Assembly: GCA_038524795.1 (NCBI GenBank)
Contig: JBCBIJ010000008.1
Span: 186,001 to 250,000 of the forward strand
Reading direction: 5' to 3'
DNA from: CALBPI01 sp038524795
GTDB taxonomy: Bacteria > Pseudomonadota > Gammaproteobacteria > Steroidobacterales > Woeseiaceae
DNA: 64,000 nt
The position numbers and the translations under genes were made by a program. Below the pieces are notes generated by a model. The model did not search any database. It saw nothing but the letters and a program-made list of their open reading frames with translations, and was not told where the DNA came from. Positions 17,226 through 25,491 of this stretch are shown here, piece by piece (the first letter of the stretch is position 1; each line of letters opens with the position of its first letter).

Positions 17226-17645
17226 CTAGAGGCTCAGCAGGTCGATGACGTCGTTGACGACGTCCTGAGAAGCGCCCTTGGTGATAAAGCCATCCACATC
17301 GTGGGCATGCGCCTGCACTTTGTCTTTCTGGGCCGAAGATGTCGTTAAGACGTAGACGACGCTGTTTTGCAACGCGGGGTCGGCTCGCAGCTCTCCGAGG
17401 AATTCGATGCCGTCCATGCGCGGCATATTCAGGTCCAGCAGGATGATGAAAGGCGGTTGGACTTGGTCGCGCCCGTTCTCGCCGCGCAGGCATTCGAGCG
17501 CCTCGATGCCGTCATGGGCCACGACTAGCGGGTTCTCAATGCCCTTCGCGCTAAGGGCGCGGCAGATGCTCATGATGTCGACATCATCGTCATCGACGAG
17601 CAATAGGGTTATCGGGCGGTTCTGCACGACACCAAGCGCCGTCAT
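17226..17645 (-). CDS. Single-domain response regulator (Rcp1-like)
   Basis: 139-residue stand-alone receiver. 'LLLVDDDDVDIMSI' gives the acidic pocket, 'IILLDLNMPRMDGIEFL' the phosphoacceptor Asp, 'VLTTSSAQKDK' the switch Thr/Ser, and 'DGFITKGAS' the Lys. The N-terminal 'VDDDDVD' and the pairing with a HisKA kinase are typical of Rcp1-like regulators that act as phosphorelay intermediates. Its ATG overlaps the last base of the kinase TAA (TAATG), so it is co-translated. No output domain. Confidence 0.88.
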   Translation of the reverse strand: MTALGVVQNRPITLLLVDDDDVDIMSICRALSAKGIENPLVVAHDGIEALECLRGENGRDQVQPPFIILLDLNMPRMDGIEFLGELRADPALQNSVVYVLTTSSAQKDKVQAHAHDVDGFITKGASQDVVNDVIDLLSL

Positions 17646-20038
17646 TACGCGGCCTGCTTCCGCGCGTCGCGCGGAATAAAGACACGAAACTCACAACCCA
17701 CGCCGTCCAGCCCTTCGTGGAGCTCGATGCGCCCGCCCAGCGACGACACGAGGCGCTCGACGATCGCGAGGCCAACACCACTGCCCTCCACGTCGTCGCG
17801 ACGCTTGAGGGTTTCGAACATCCGGAAGATGCGCTCACGGTAGCGCTCTGGAATACCTGGGCCGTTGTCAGCGACCGAAAAGCGGTAGAACCCGTCGTCG
17901 ACTTCACAGGACACCTCGATGCGACCGTTGGGCTTATCGTGGTGCTTGGCAGCGTTCGAGATCAGGTTCAAAAAGATCTGCTGCACGGTGGTGGGCTGTG
18001 CCAAAAGCTCGGGCAACTTCGAGGCGATAACGACCTCGTGCGAGGACCGCTCGCCCACCCACTCGATGACCTCTTCAACCACGCTCTGGCAATCGACAAC
18101 CTGTACCGCGGCATCGTCACGCCCAGCGCGCGAGTACTCGAGGATATCGCCCAACATGCGGTCCATGCGCGCAACACGCTTTCTGAGCATATCGAGCTTC
18201 TCCATGGTGTCGGGCGCCGCGGTCTCGGCGATGTCTTCCTCAATCCATTGCGCCAGGTTCTCGATGCCTCGCATGGGCGCGCGTAGATCGTGCGACGCGA
18301 TGTATGCAAAGTCGTCGAGATCGCGGTTGCTGCGCTCGAGCAGCGCGGCGTGGCGCTCAAGCGCACGCTGCGTTTGCACGAACGAGGTGATGTCTGTCGC
18401 GACTGTAATGAGTTTTCGTTCTCGCGAGTTACGGTCGTTATAGGGCACCTTGTCGATTCGCATCCAGGACGCGTTGTCCTCGTCACCCTCCGTGTGCTCA
18501 ACCTTGCCGATGATCGGCTCGCCAGTACGCATAATCTCGCGCAGCTCATCGCCGTAGCGCGCCTCGACGTTGGGCATCATCTCGAAGATCGAGCGACCCT
18601 CAACCTCGTCCGGGCGCTTGTTCATGATCGCGGCGGCTTGGTCGTTGACGCGCAGCACGCGGAACTGCTCGTCCATGAACCAGATGCTCGAGGGCACGAG
18701 GTTAAAGATCAGGTCGAGTTCCTTGCGCTGACGGCGCAGAATCTCGCGTGAGGTCATGAGCTGCTCGAACGCTTGTTGCTGACCAATGTCGTTGGAAATC
18801 CATTGCGCCAGCATCGCGAGGAACGATCGCTCGCGGTCGCCGAACGGGCGCTCGCGGGGCTCGGCCGATGAAAAATTGAGCGTCCCGTAAGGCTTTCCGC
18901 CGACGGTAATGGCGACGCCGATATAGGTTTCGAGCCCAAAGGTCTCGTAGCAGGGATGCCCGGCAATATCAGACTCCCCGGCGTGGTCGATGGCGACCAC
19001 GTCACCGCGTCCCACAACGTTTGCGCAGTAGGTGTCGCCCAGGATGAACGTGGTACCGCGCTCCAGCTGCTTGTGCTTATCGACGACGTGCTCGACGACG
19101 TAAGCCCCGTCCGCGACGCGACTGATGATGCCGATCTCGAGCTCGAGGTAGCGCAGGCCGATCGAGAGCAGCTGGGCGAAGTGATCCTCGGGCGCGAGCC
19201 GCGCGTTGGTCAGCAGTGTGTAGACTTCGGCACGCATGAGCTCGTCGAGCTTGCGTTCCTCGATATCAAACACGGAGCCGGCCATACGAACCGGGTTGCC
19301 CTGATCGTCCCAGATCGCCTGGCCGTGCGCGTGAATCCAACGGTAGGTGCCGTCGTCGCGGCGCATTCGGCACTCGTGGTCAAGCTCGGCCTTGCCGGCG
19401 AGGTGCTCGGCGATATTGGCCTCGACACGTTCGAGGTCATCAGGATGGATACGGTCGCGGAAGGCGCCTGAGTTGGGCACGAAGCCCGCATCCGTGACCT
19501 TCATGATCTGCTTGAACTGCGGCGACCAGTACAGGTCGTCCGTGCGCAGGTTCCAGTCCCAAAGACCCGCGCTCGAGCCACGGATGGCGACGTCGTAGCG
19601 CTCGTTGCTTTCCTCGAGCTGCTCCTGCGTCAGGCGTTGTTCAGTGACATCGATGAAGATGCCAAACACGGCAGTCACGTCCCCGTCGGCATCGGTCTGC
19701 ACCTCGCCGCGAGACAGCACGTGACGAATCTCGCCATCGGGGCGGATGAGACGGGCGTCGAACTCGAACGGTGCCTGCTCGTTGATGGCGCGGTCGACGT
19801 GCTGGCTCACGCGCTCCAGGTCTTCCGGGTGATAGAACGAGATCGCCGACTCGACATCGGGCGTGTAGGTCTCGGGCGTCACACCATGAATCCGGTAGAT
19901 CTGGTCAGACCAGAACAGTCGATTGTTGACCAGATCGATGTTCCAGTGACCCAGATTGGCCATACGCTCGGCCAGGCGCAGCATTTGCACATGCTGCTCC
20001 GTTGAGACGCTCCCGCTTGCGTGCGCTTCGTGTTCCAT
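17645..20038 (-). CDS. Multi-PAS/GAF sensor histidine kinase
   Basis: 797 residues from ATG 20038, a better start than the frame's extreme end at 20239. Domain order: PAS (about 20-135, 'NLGHWNIDLVNNRLFWSDQIYRIHG'), PAS/PAC (about 145-262), GAF (about 268-425), PAS (about 435-550), HisKA with phosphoacceptor H583 ('YIASHDLRAPMRGIENL'), HATPase_c with 'NLISNAAKHHDKPNG', 'DNGPGIP' and 'GSGVGLAIVERLV'. No membrane segment, so a cytoplasmic sensor of small molecules, redox or light through PAS/GAF. The kinase core resembles phytochrome-type kinases, but there is no PHY domain or chromophore Cys evident. Confidence 0.88.
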   Translation of the reverse strand: MEHEAHASGSVSTEQHVQMLRLAERMANLGHWNIDLVNNRLFWSDQIYRIHGVTPETYTPDVESAISFYHPEDLERVSQHVDRAINEQAPFEFDARLIRPDGEIRHVLSRGEVQTDADGDVTAVFGIFIDVTEQRLTQEQLEESNERYDVAIRGSSAGLWDWNLRTDDLYWSPQFKQIMKVTDAGFVPNSGAFRDRIHPDDLERVEANIAEHLAGKAELDHECRMRRDDGTYRWIHAHGQAIWDDQGNPVRMAGSVFDIEERKLDELMRAEVYTLLTNARLAPEDHFAQLLSIGLRYLELEIGIISRVADGAYVVEHVVDKHKQLERGTTFILGDTYCANVVGRGDVVAIDHAGESDIAGHPCYETFGLETYIGVAITVGGKPYGTLNFSSAEPRERPFGDRERSFLAMLAQWISNDIGQQQAFEQLMTSREILRRQRKELDLIFNLVPSSIWFMDEQFRVLRVNDQAAAIMNKRPDEVEGRSIFEMMPNVEARYGDELREIMRTGEPIIGKVEHTEGDEDNASWMRIDKVPYNDRNSRERKLITVATDITSFVQTQRALERHAALLERSNRDLDDFAYIASHDLRAPMRGIENLAQWIEEDIAETAAPDTMEKLDMLRKRVARMDRMLGDILEYSRAGRDDAAVQVVDCQSVVEEVIEWVGERSSHEVVIASKLPELLAQPTTVQQIFLNLISNAAKHHDKPNGRIEVSCEVDDGFYRFSVADNGPGIPERYRERIFRMFETLKRRDDVEGSGVGLAIVERLVSSLGGRIELHEGLDGVGCEFRVFIPRDARKQAA

Positions 20039-20200
20039 GAGAAAGCCGACTTCCCTGCCTTCCGGGTTAGCGGCATGGCGGCACCGGGCTTTAGCGTGAT
20101 CCGTGCCCCGTGGCGGCCCGGGTCTGCTAGGGTTAATGCTGTTTTGCCGCGCAGCTACCAACCGCCGGCGCAGCGCCTTGTTGACCACACCGGAGCTCCC

Positions 20201-20629
20201 ATGACCACCGCCAGCGCGTCCCAGACCGTCCGCATCCACTACACGGGCCGATTCACCGACGGGGAGGTGTTCGACTCCTCAGCCGATCGTGACCCGCTGG
20301 AGTTCACCCTCGGCGCAGGCCACGTCATCCCCGGCATGGACAATGCGGTCACGGGCATGGCTGTGGGCGACAAGAAGACGGTCCAGATCGAGCCCGCCGA
20401 GGGCTACGGCGACCGCGACGAACGCCTGATCCAGCAAATTCCAAAGGACGCTCTGCCCGACGACGTCAAGCCAGAGGTCGGCATGCACCTGCAGAGCCAG
20501 ACGCCCGATGGTCAGATGATGCAGCTGGTCGTCACAGCCGTGGACGAAGAAACCTTCACCGTCGACGCCAATCACCCGCTGGCGGGGCAGGTGCTCGAGT
20601 TTGATATCGAGCTCGTCGGGATCGATTAG
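20201..20629 (+). CDS. FKBP-type peptidyl-prolyl isomerase (SlyD-like)
   Basis: 142 residues with the FKBP core 'VRIHYTGRFTDGEVFDSS', 'LEFTLGAGHVIPGMDNAVTGM', 'EPAEGYGDRDE' and the SlyD-type ending 'DANHPLAGQVLEFDIELVGID'. It has the inserted-in-flap chaperone domain seen in SlyD ('IPKDALPDDVKPEVGMHLQ') but lacks the His-rich metal-binding tail. Cytoplasmic folding helper. ATG at 20201 is used, with CGGAG just upstream; the longer frame overlaps the divergent kinase. Confidence 0.92.
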   Translation: MTTASASQTVRIHYTGRFTDGEVFDSSADRDPLEFTLGAGHVIPGMDNAVTGMAVGDKKTVQIEPAEGYGDRDERLIQQIPKDALPDDVKPEVGMHLQSQTPDGQMMQLVVTAVDEETFTVDANHPLAGQVLEFDIELVGID

Positions 20630-20632
20630 GCC

Positions 20633-21160
20633 TTAGTCGGCTACATTGCTCGGCATCGACGTCGAATCAAAGCGCTCCCAGCCGTGGCCGTCGAACGGAT
20701 CGACGCCCAGCTGGCGCATGACGTGCGGGAAGTCGACCATGACCCAGTTGTCGACGATCTTGCCGTCGACCACCTTCCAGAAATCCATGTAACGGATCTC
20801 GACGCGCTTGCCCGTGGGTGCGATGCCCATAAACTCGCCGCTGTGCACGGCCTCCTGGCGACCAAACGCCGCACACCACTCGCCCTGCGTAATGCGAGCC
20901 TCGTCGGTGCAGACCTTGTCGGAAAACGCAGCCTGGAACGGGCGCTGCCAGCCGTTTTGGAATTCCGTGAGGCCATTCTTGAAGCCGCAGCCCGCGTTGC
21001 CGATCCAGCGAAACGACGCACTGAAAAAGCGCCCCATGTTGTCGATGTCGTGATCGTTGAGACCATCGACCATGGCGTCGATCACGCTCAGCGTCTCGTA
21101 GGTCTTCGAGAGGTCGTTATCCTTGGTCAGTTCGGCCTGTTCGGGGCGTTGTCCACTCAC
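20633..21160 (-). CDS. NTF2/SnoaL-like protein, single domain
   Basis: 175 residues with one NTF2-like alpha+beta cone. The C-terminal half carries 'DFWKVVDGKIVDNWVMVDFPHVMRQLGVDPF', matching the pattern NWVxxDxxxVxxQxGVD also found in the two 342-343-residue neighbours, so it is a paralogue of their C-terminal domain. The GTG at 21160 is chosen because GAAGGA lies 8 nt upstream; the frame beyond it is out-of-frame coding sequence of the neighbour. Last gene of a five-gene operon. NTF2-like proteins include dehydratases, isomerases and epoxide hydrolases; the reaction here is unknown. Confidence 0.8.
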   Translation of the reverse strand: MSGQRPEQAELTKDNDLSKTYETLSVIDAMVDGLNDHDIDNMGRFFSASFRWIGNAGCGFKNGLTEFQNGWQRPFQAAFSDKVCTDEARITQGEWCAAFGRQEAVHSGEFMGIAPTGKRVEIRYMDFWKVVDGKIVDNWVMVDFPHVMRQLGVDPFDGHGWERFDSTSMPSNVAD

Positions 21161-21176
21161 GTCGCGTGTCCTTCGT

Positions 21177-22208
21177 TCAGGGTTTGAAGTCGGTGGGCTG
21201 GCGGTCAAATGTGACCTCGCGCATGCGTTCGAGGACATCCACCCCAAGCTGCGCCCAGACATCGAGCAGGTCGATGAGCACCCAGTTCTCGCGAATCTGT
21301 CCGTTTTCACAGCGCCAGAGATCGAGGCTCGAAAAATGTATCTCACGGCCGGACGGACTGATCCCCATCCAGCCGTCATCCGATACCGTCGCGTGCATGG
21401 CGGGCCAGCCGCAGAACGCCACGTAGTCGCCATCGGCGAAATAGCAGTCGTAGCCGCCCGCCTTCGTGTCTGAGGTGCGGTTGGGCAGGCTCTTGAGAAA
21501 GGGAATCTGGTGCCAGTTGCGGAAGCCGGACAGGCGTCGATTGGCGCCAATGCCCGCGGGGCCGTACCAGTTCATCTTCGGGTGCCAGAACTGCTCGAGC
21601 CCCATGGCCTCGGCACCGCCTTCAGCAAAGCGCGACAGGCCGTCGATCATGTCGTTGACGAGTGTCATGCTGGCCGCACTGTGAGCGGGGTCGCTGTCGC
21701 CGCGGACGATACCATCCTGCGTCGCGGGACCGGGTACGAGCAGCTCTACACCGAGACTGGGCGCCATGGGCCAGGCACGCGCCTGCATCATAACTGCCGG
21801 GATGTCCCAGAGTAGTCGCAGGTCAGAAACGCGGCCGTCACGGAAACCAAAAAACTCGATGTAGCGCATGTGCACCAAATGACGAGTCGCCGGAATGTCG
21901 AGCCAGGGCTTCTCGAACACGCCTGAGTAGTAACCGCCACAACCGATCCAGTCCCGGCCCTGGTCGTGCGCGCCGATGACGATGTAGTCGCGGCGTTCGA
22001 GATCGGGGATGGCGCTTAGCAGGGGCGCAAAGCCCACTTCGAACAATGCCGCTGGACCCTGGACGCGCCCCATGGGGTGGGCGAGCTGCACATCGCAATC
22101 CGGCGTGCACAAGGCCGCGAGTTGGCCCGGCAATGCTGCGACATCGCAGTCGTAAAGCGCAGAACGGTAGCCTTCGAAGAATGCCTTTCTTTCTGCGATA
22201 CCGGTCAT
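21177..22208 (-). CDS. Tandem NTF2/SnoaL-like protein
   Basis: 343 residues, two NTF2-like domains (about 5-165 and 175-335). Domain 1 has 'FAPLLSAIPDLERRDYIVIG'; domain 2 has 'FWHPKMNWYGPAGIGANRRLSGF' and 'IRENWVLIDLLDVWAQLGVDVLERM'. It is a close paralogue of the product at 32472-33500 along its whole length. No signal peptide, so cytoplasmic. Its ATG overlaps the hydrolase stop (ATGA). Polyketide-cyclase/SnoaL annotation reflects fold only; the conserved Trp/Tyr/His residues suggest a small-molecule pocket. Confidence 0.85.
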   Translation of the reverse strand: MTGIAERKAFFEGYRSALYDCDVAALPGQLAALCTPDCDVQLAHPMGRVQGPAALFEVGFAPLLSAIPDLERRDYIVIGAHDQGRDWIGCGGYYSGVFEKPWLDIPATRHLVHMRYIEFFGFRDGRVSDLRLLWDIPAVMMQARAWPMAPSLGVELLVPGPATQDGIVRGDSDPAHSAASMTLVNDMIDGLSRFAEGGAEAMGLEQFWHPKMNWYGPAGIGANRRLSGFRNWHQIPFLKSLPNRTSDTKAGGYDCYFADGDYVAFCGWPAMHATVSDDGWMGISPSGREIHFSSLDLWRCENGQIRENWVLIDLLDVWAQLGVDVLERMREVTFDRQPTDFKP

Positions 22209-23071
22209 TGGATGTGCTCCAGGAACAGCGCCACATCGGCATTGGCCGCGGCCTCTCGTCGTGCGGCTTCAAAGTAGTGATCAGACTCAGGGTACAGTGA
22301 TACGGCATGCAGCCGCCCGGCATCGGCAAGTGCCCGCGCGAAACTCAAACTGTTGGTGGCTGGTGTAGCCCCGTCACCGACAGCGTGATGCACGGTGACG
22401 GGTCCGTCGAGCGCGTCAACCTGTTCGGCCAGGTCATCCAGGTTCATCGTGGCCCAGAACGACGCCGCACGAACTGTATCGGTTGCCAGTAGCACCCGCA
22501 GCGCCACGCTGCCACCCATGGAGTGGGACCAGAAAAACACATTGTCCGCATCGGCGTGCTCGAGCTGGTCGACAGCCGAGAGCAGGGCCGCAACATCTTC
22601 AGCGTAATAGCCAACGGACCGCTCATCCTGTGGATCGATGTAAGCGAACCCTTCCGAACTGTTGTGGCCTCTGTAGTCGGGGATCACCGTCAGGAAACCG
22701 CGTGTCGCGAACAAACCCGGCACCGAGCGATAGTAGTCGCCGGGTCGAGCGTCGACGCCCTCGCTTGTGATGCCGTAGCGGCGTGGGTCGGGCACGTAGC
22801 CGTGATTCGCGACGACGACGGGAAAGCCCGCCGCGGGTAGCGAGGTATCGGGCACAGCCACCATCGCATGCAGCGTCAGGCCCGCATGGGCGTAGGCGAC
22901 GAGGTAGGCCGAATAGCCCGTGCCCGCTTCGAGCGGTCGGACCCGCTCGAGCGTCACGTCGAAGTCATACGCGCGCAGCGCCTCGATGCTCATGGGCGGC
23001 GGCTGCGCATCAGCCGCACAGGCCTGCACCGCCAGCACCGTGAGGGCCAGCGCGACGCGCAGTCGGCGCAT
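22205..23071 (-). CDS. Exported alpha/beta hydrolase
   Basis: 288 residues. An N-terminal hydrophobic signal ends 'LTVLAVQACAADAQ', which could be a lipobox (VQAC, Gln atypical) or a type I signal. Alpha/beta-hydrolase core of the dienelactone hydrolase/prolyl-oligopeptidase type: 'FPVVVANHGYVPDP', 'LTVIPDYRGHNSSEG', nucleophile elbow 'WSHSMGGSVAL' (SxSxG rather than GxSxG) and catalytic His in 'YPESDHYF'. ATG at 23071 overlaps the symporter TGA by one base, coupling the genes. Likely a periplasmic esterase or lactonase acting next to the uptake symporter. Confidence 0.83.
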   Translation of the reverse strand: MRRLRVALALTVLAVQACAADAQPPPMSIEALRAYDFDVTLERVRPLEAGTGYSAYLVAYAHAGLTLHAMVAVPDTSLPAAGFPVVVANHGYVPDPRRYGITSEGVDARPGDYYRSVPGLFATRGFLTVIPDYRGHNSSEGFAYIDPQDERSVGYYAEDVAALLSAVDQLEHADADNVFFWSHSMGGSVALRVLLATDTVRAASFWATMNLDDLAEQVDALDGPVTVHHAVGDGATPATNSLSFARALADAGRLHAVSLYPESDHYFEAARREAAANADVALFLEHIQ

Positions 23072-24678
23072 CAGATCAGCGCCTCGAACGCGTAGAGGAA
23101 GACGATCGTGAACACGAAGAACGCGAGCAGCCACCAGCTCACGCGGTCGATCTTGCCGGGTACCAGGTACCAGCCGTTCTCCATCTCAGGCAAGCCCTTC
23201 TCCCGGAACTCGCGCTGCTGACCGGGGATCGAGTACGCCGACCATTCGGCCTGCGGGCCATCGATAAGGCGGCTTGCCACGAGCGACACGATGATGTTCA
23301 CACCGCCACCGATGACGCAGTACCAGGGCCAGGCGATGTCCGTATTTGTAGCTACCAGCCAGATTACGATGAAGCCCACGGCGACACCCGCAAGCAGGCC
23401 TTTCTCTGTCGTCTGCTTCGAGAAGAAACCCAGGCCAAACATGCTGAGCTTGGCGCCCACGAAGTAAGACCCAATTTGCGACAGCGTGCGCAGGATCGAG
23501 CCCTCGCTATTCACGTAGAGCATCGCCGGAACGATGATCAGCACAGCCCAGAGCACCGTAAACCAGCGCGTCACAGTCAGGTAATGCTCTGGAGACTCGG
23601 CTCTCTTGAAGTAGCGCTGGTAGAAGTCGATGGTCGAAATCGTCGCCAGCGAGTTGAAGGCCGAGTCGAGCGATGACATCGAGGCCGCCACCACAGCCGC
23701 AGCGATGATGCCCATGAGCCCCGGCAAGCCGTAATCCGTCGCGAAGCTCAGGATAATCGTGTTGCCGTCCTCGAACTCCTGGCCGCCGTAGTAGCCGTAG
23801 AACAGGATGCCAAGCACGAAGAACAGGAAGTAGATGAAGAACGCGACGAAGCCCATGAGCAGGAATGACTTCTTGGCGTCGCCGATGTTTTTGGCGGCCA
23901 GCGTGCGCTGCACCATCATCTGGTTGGCACCGTAGACCGTCACGTGGAAGATCGTCATGGCGATCACGCCCGACCACACTGTGGCCTCGAGCGTGAAGTC
24001 CATCGACAGGTCGAGCGGGTTTGTCTTGCCCGCGGCTTTGAGGCTGTCGAGCACCTCGCCCAGCGGTGCCGGCATGTTGTTGATAAGCGCAAAGAAAATA
24101 ATAAGCGCGCCCACGAGCAGCACGCCCGCCTGGATCACATCCGTCCAGATCACGGCCGTGATGCCGCCCATCATCGTGTAGATGAGCGCGATGATCGTGA
24201 CCAGAACGATGGCCATCTTGACGTCGACGCCCGTGATGAACTGGATGACGAGTGCGGTCGCGTAGAGCACGGCCGCTGAGGTCAGTGCCTGTGAGACCAG
24301 GAACACGGCCGAGATCACGGCGCGCGAGGTCGGGCCAAAGCGCTGCTCCATATAGTCGTAGATCGACGCCACGCCCGAGTTAAAGAAGAACGGCAGAAAG
24401 ATCGTGATCACGAGGAAGATCACGATCGGGTAGTTCAAGTGAATCGCGATGACCGCGATGCTCTCCGTGTACGACCAGGCCGGGCCGCCCAGGAACGACA
24501 GCGCACTCACATAAGTGGCAATCACCGAGATCCCGATGGCCCACCAGGGCGTCGTGCGCCGACCGAGATAAAAATCCTCTGCCGTTTCGACCTTCTTGCT
24601 GAGCACCCAGCCCAGGAGTAGGTTCAGCAGCACGTACGTAACAAGGATGATCCAGTTCAGTGTGCCGAATTCAGCCAT
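23071..24678 (-). CDS. Sodium:solute symporter (SSS family)
   Basis: 535 residues, about 13 transmembrane segments, including 'WWAIGISVIATYVSALSFLGGPAW' (TM2 Na+ site region), 'IYTMMGGITAVIWTDVIQAGVLLVGAL' (the SSS signature G-G-x-x-A-V-x-W-T-D-x-x-Q) and 'AASMSSLDSAFNSLATISTIDFYQR'. Closest in style to SGLT-like sugar/polyol symporters, also used for sialic acid and other anions. Second gene of the SDR operon, 27 nt after the SDR stop, and coupled to the hydrolase downstream. It would carry the island's substrate across the inner membrane. Confidence 0.92.
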   Translation of the reverse strand: MAEFGTLNWIILVTYVLLNLLLGWVLSKKVETAEDFYLGRRTTPWWAIGISVIATYVSALSFLGGPAWSYTESIAVIAIHLNYPIVIFLVITIFLPFFFNSGVASIYDYMEQRFGPTSRAVISAVFLVSQALTSAAVLYATALVIQFITGVDVKMAIVLVTIIALIYTMMGGITAVIWTDVIQAGVLLVGALIIFFALINNMPAPLGEVLDSLKAAGKTNPLDLSMDFTLEATVWSGVIAMTIFHVTVYGANQMMVQRTLAAKNIGDAKKSFLLMGFVAFFIYFLFFVLGILFYGYYGGQEFEDGNTIILSFATDYGLPGLMGIIAAAVVAASMSSLDSAFNSLATISTIDFYQRYFKRAESPEHYLTVTRWFTVLWAVLIIVPAMLYVNSEGSILRTLSQIGSYFVGAKLSMFGLGFFSKQTTEKGLLAGVAVGFIVIWLVATNTDIAWPWYCVIGGGVNIIVSLVASRLIDGPQAEWSAYSIPGQQREFREKGLPEMENGWYLVPGKIDRVSWWLLAFFVFTIVFLYAFEALI

Positions 24679-24705
24679 GGGCGCGTCTTCCTGCCAGGGT
24701 TCTCG

Positions 24706-25440
24706 TTATTGCGCGGTCCAGCCGCCATCGACGCGCAAGCTGTGGCCCGTGACCATGCCCGAGGTCGGCGACGCCAGATACATGACGGCCGCCACGATGT
24801 CGTCGAGCGACGCCAGCTTGCCCATTGGGATCATGCCGAACACAAAGTCGCGAAACGTCGGGTTATCCAGCATTGGCTTGGTCATCGGGGTTTCGACAAA
24901 GGTGGGGGCGACCGTATTGACGCGTATGCCGTGCGGCGCGAGTTCAACGGCCATGGCCTTCGTCAGCCCTTCCACGGCGTGCTTGGTCATGCAGTACACA
25001 CTGCGGTTCGGCGACCCGACGTGGCCCATCTGAGACGACATGTTGATGATCGCGCCGGGCCCGTCGCTGCGCAGCATCGCCTGTGCCGCCGCCTGCGCGA
25101 CCCGAAATGCTGCGCGCACATTGAGATCCAACACGAAATCCAGCGACTCGGTGTCGACCTCGACGAAGGGCTGCGGCCGGTTGGCGCCTGCATTGTTCAC
25201 GAGGATCGACAAGCCCTCGATTGCGGCCACGCGCGCGACAAACGCGTCGTCAGTAACGTCACCCGTCCAGGTCTCAATGCGGCCCGAACCGTGTGCTGCG
25301 AGGGCTTCCAGGTCCGAAGCCGTGCGCGCCGTTGCGATGACCCGAGCACCCGCATCAGCCAGTCCCTCGGCACAGGCACGGCCCAGGCCGCGACCGGCCC
25401 CCGTCACCAGTGCGAGCTGTCCCGACAGTCTTTCAGACAT
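24706..25440 (-). CDS. SDR-family oxidoreductase
   Basis: 244-residue classical short-chain dehydrogenase/reductase. Cofactor motif 'VTGAGRGLGRACAEGLA' (TGxxxGxG), 'VNNAGANRP' (NNAG), catalytic Ser in 'IINMSSQMGHVG', YxxxK as 'YCMTKHAVEGL', and 'GHSLRVDGGWTAQ' at the end. Acidic or Arg residues after beta2 ('ATARTASD') suggest NADP(H) is possible. The start MSERLSG at 25440 is fixed by homology; the open frame running on to 26964 is antisense to the LacI gene. First gene of a five-gene operon whose promoter contains LacI-type site A. Confidence 0.92.
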   Translation of the reverse strand: MSERLSGQLALVTGAGRGLGRACAEGLADAGARVIATARTASDLEALAAHGSGRIETWTGDVTDDAFVARVAAIEGLSILVNNAGANRPQPFVEVDTESLDFVLDLNVRAAFRVAQAAAQAMLRSDGPGAIINMSSQMGHVGSPNRSVYCMTKHAVEGLTKAMAVELAPHGIRVNTVAPTFVETPMTKPMLDNPTFRDFVFGMIPMGKLASLDDIVAAVMYLASPTSGMVTGHSLRVDGGWTAQ

Positions 25441-25452
25441 GTTTGGCGCCAA

Positions 25453-25470
25453 ATTGCATACGAATGCAAT
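25453..25470. promoter_or_regulatory. LacI-type operator A
   Basis: ATTGCATACGAATGCAAT: two 8-bp half-sites around a central CG, 16 of 18 positions symmetric. It lies 12 bp upstream of the SDR start and overlaps the -35 of the regulator's own promoter. Same core (CGAATGCA) as sites B-E. Confidence 0.75.
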
Positions 25471-25482
25471 ACTGCCTACTAT
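25454..25482 (+). promoter_or_regulatory. Promoter of the lacI-hydrolase-aldolase operon
   Basis: TTGCAT (25454-25459), 17-bp spacer, TACTAT (25477-25482). The -35 lies inside operator A, so the regulator probably represses itself. The predicted transcription start near 25489 makes starts at 25507 or 25519 as plausible as 25492. Confidence 0.55.
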
Positions 25483-25491
25483 CCGGCGACA

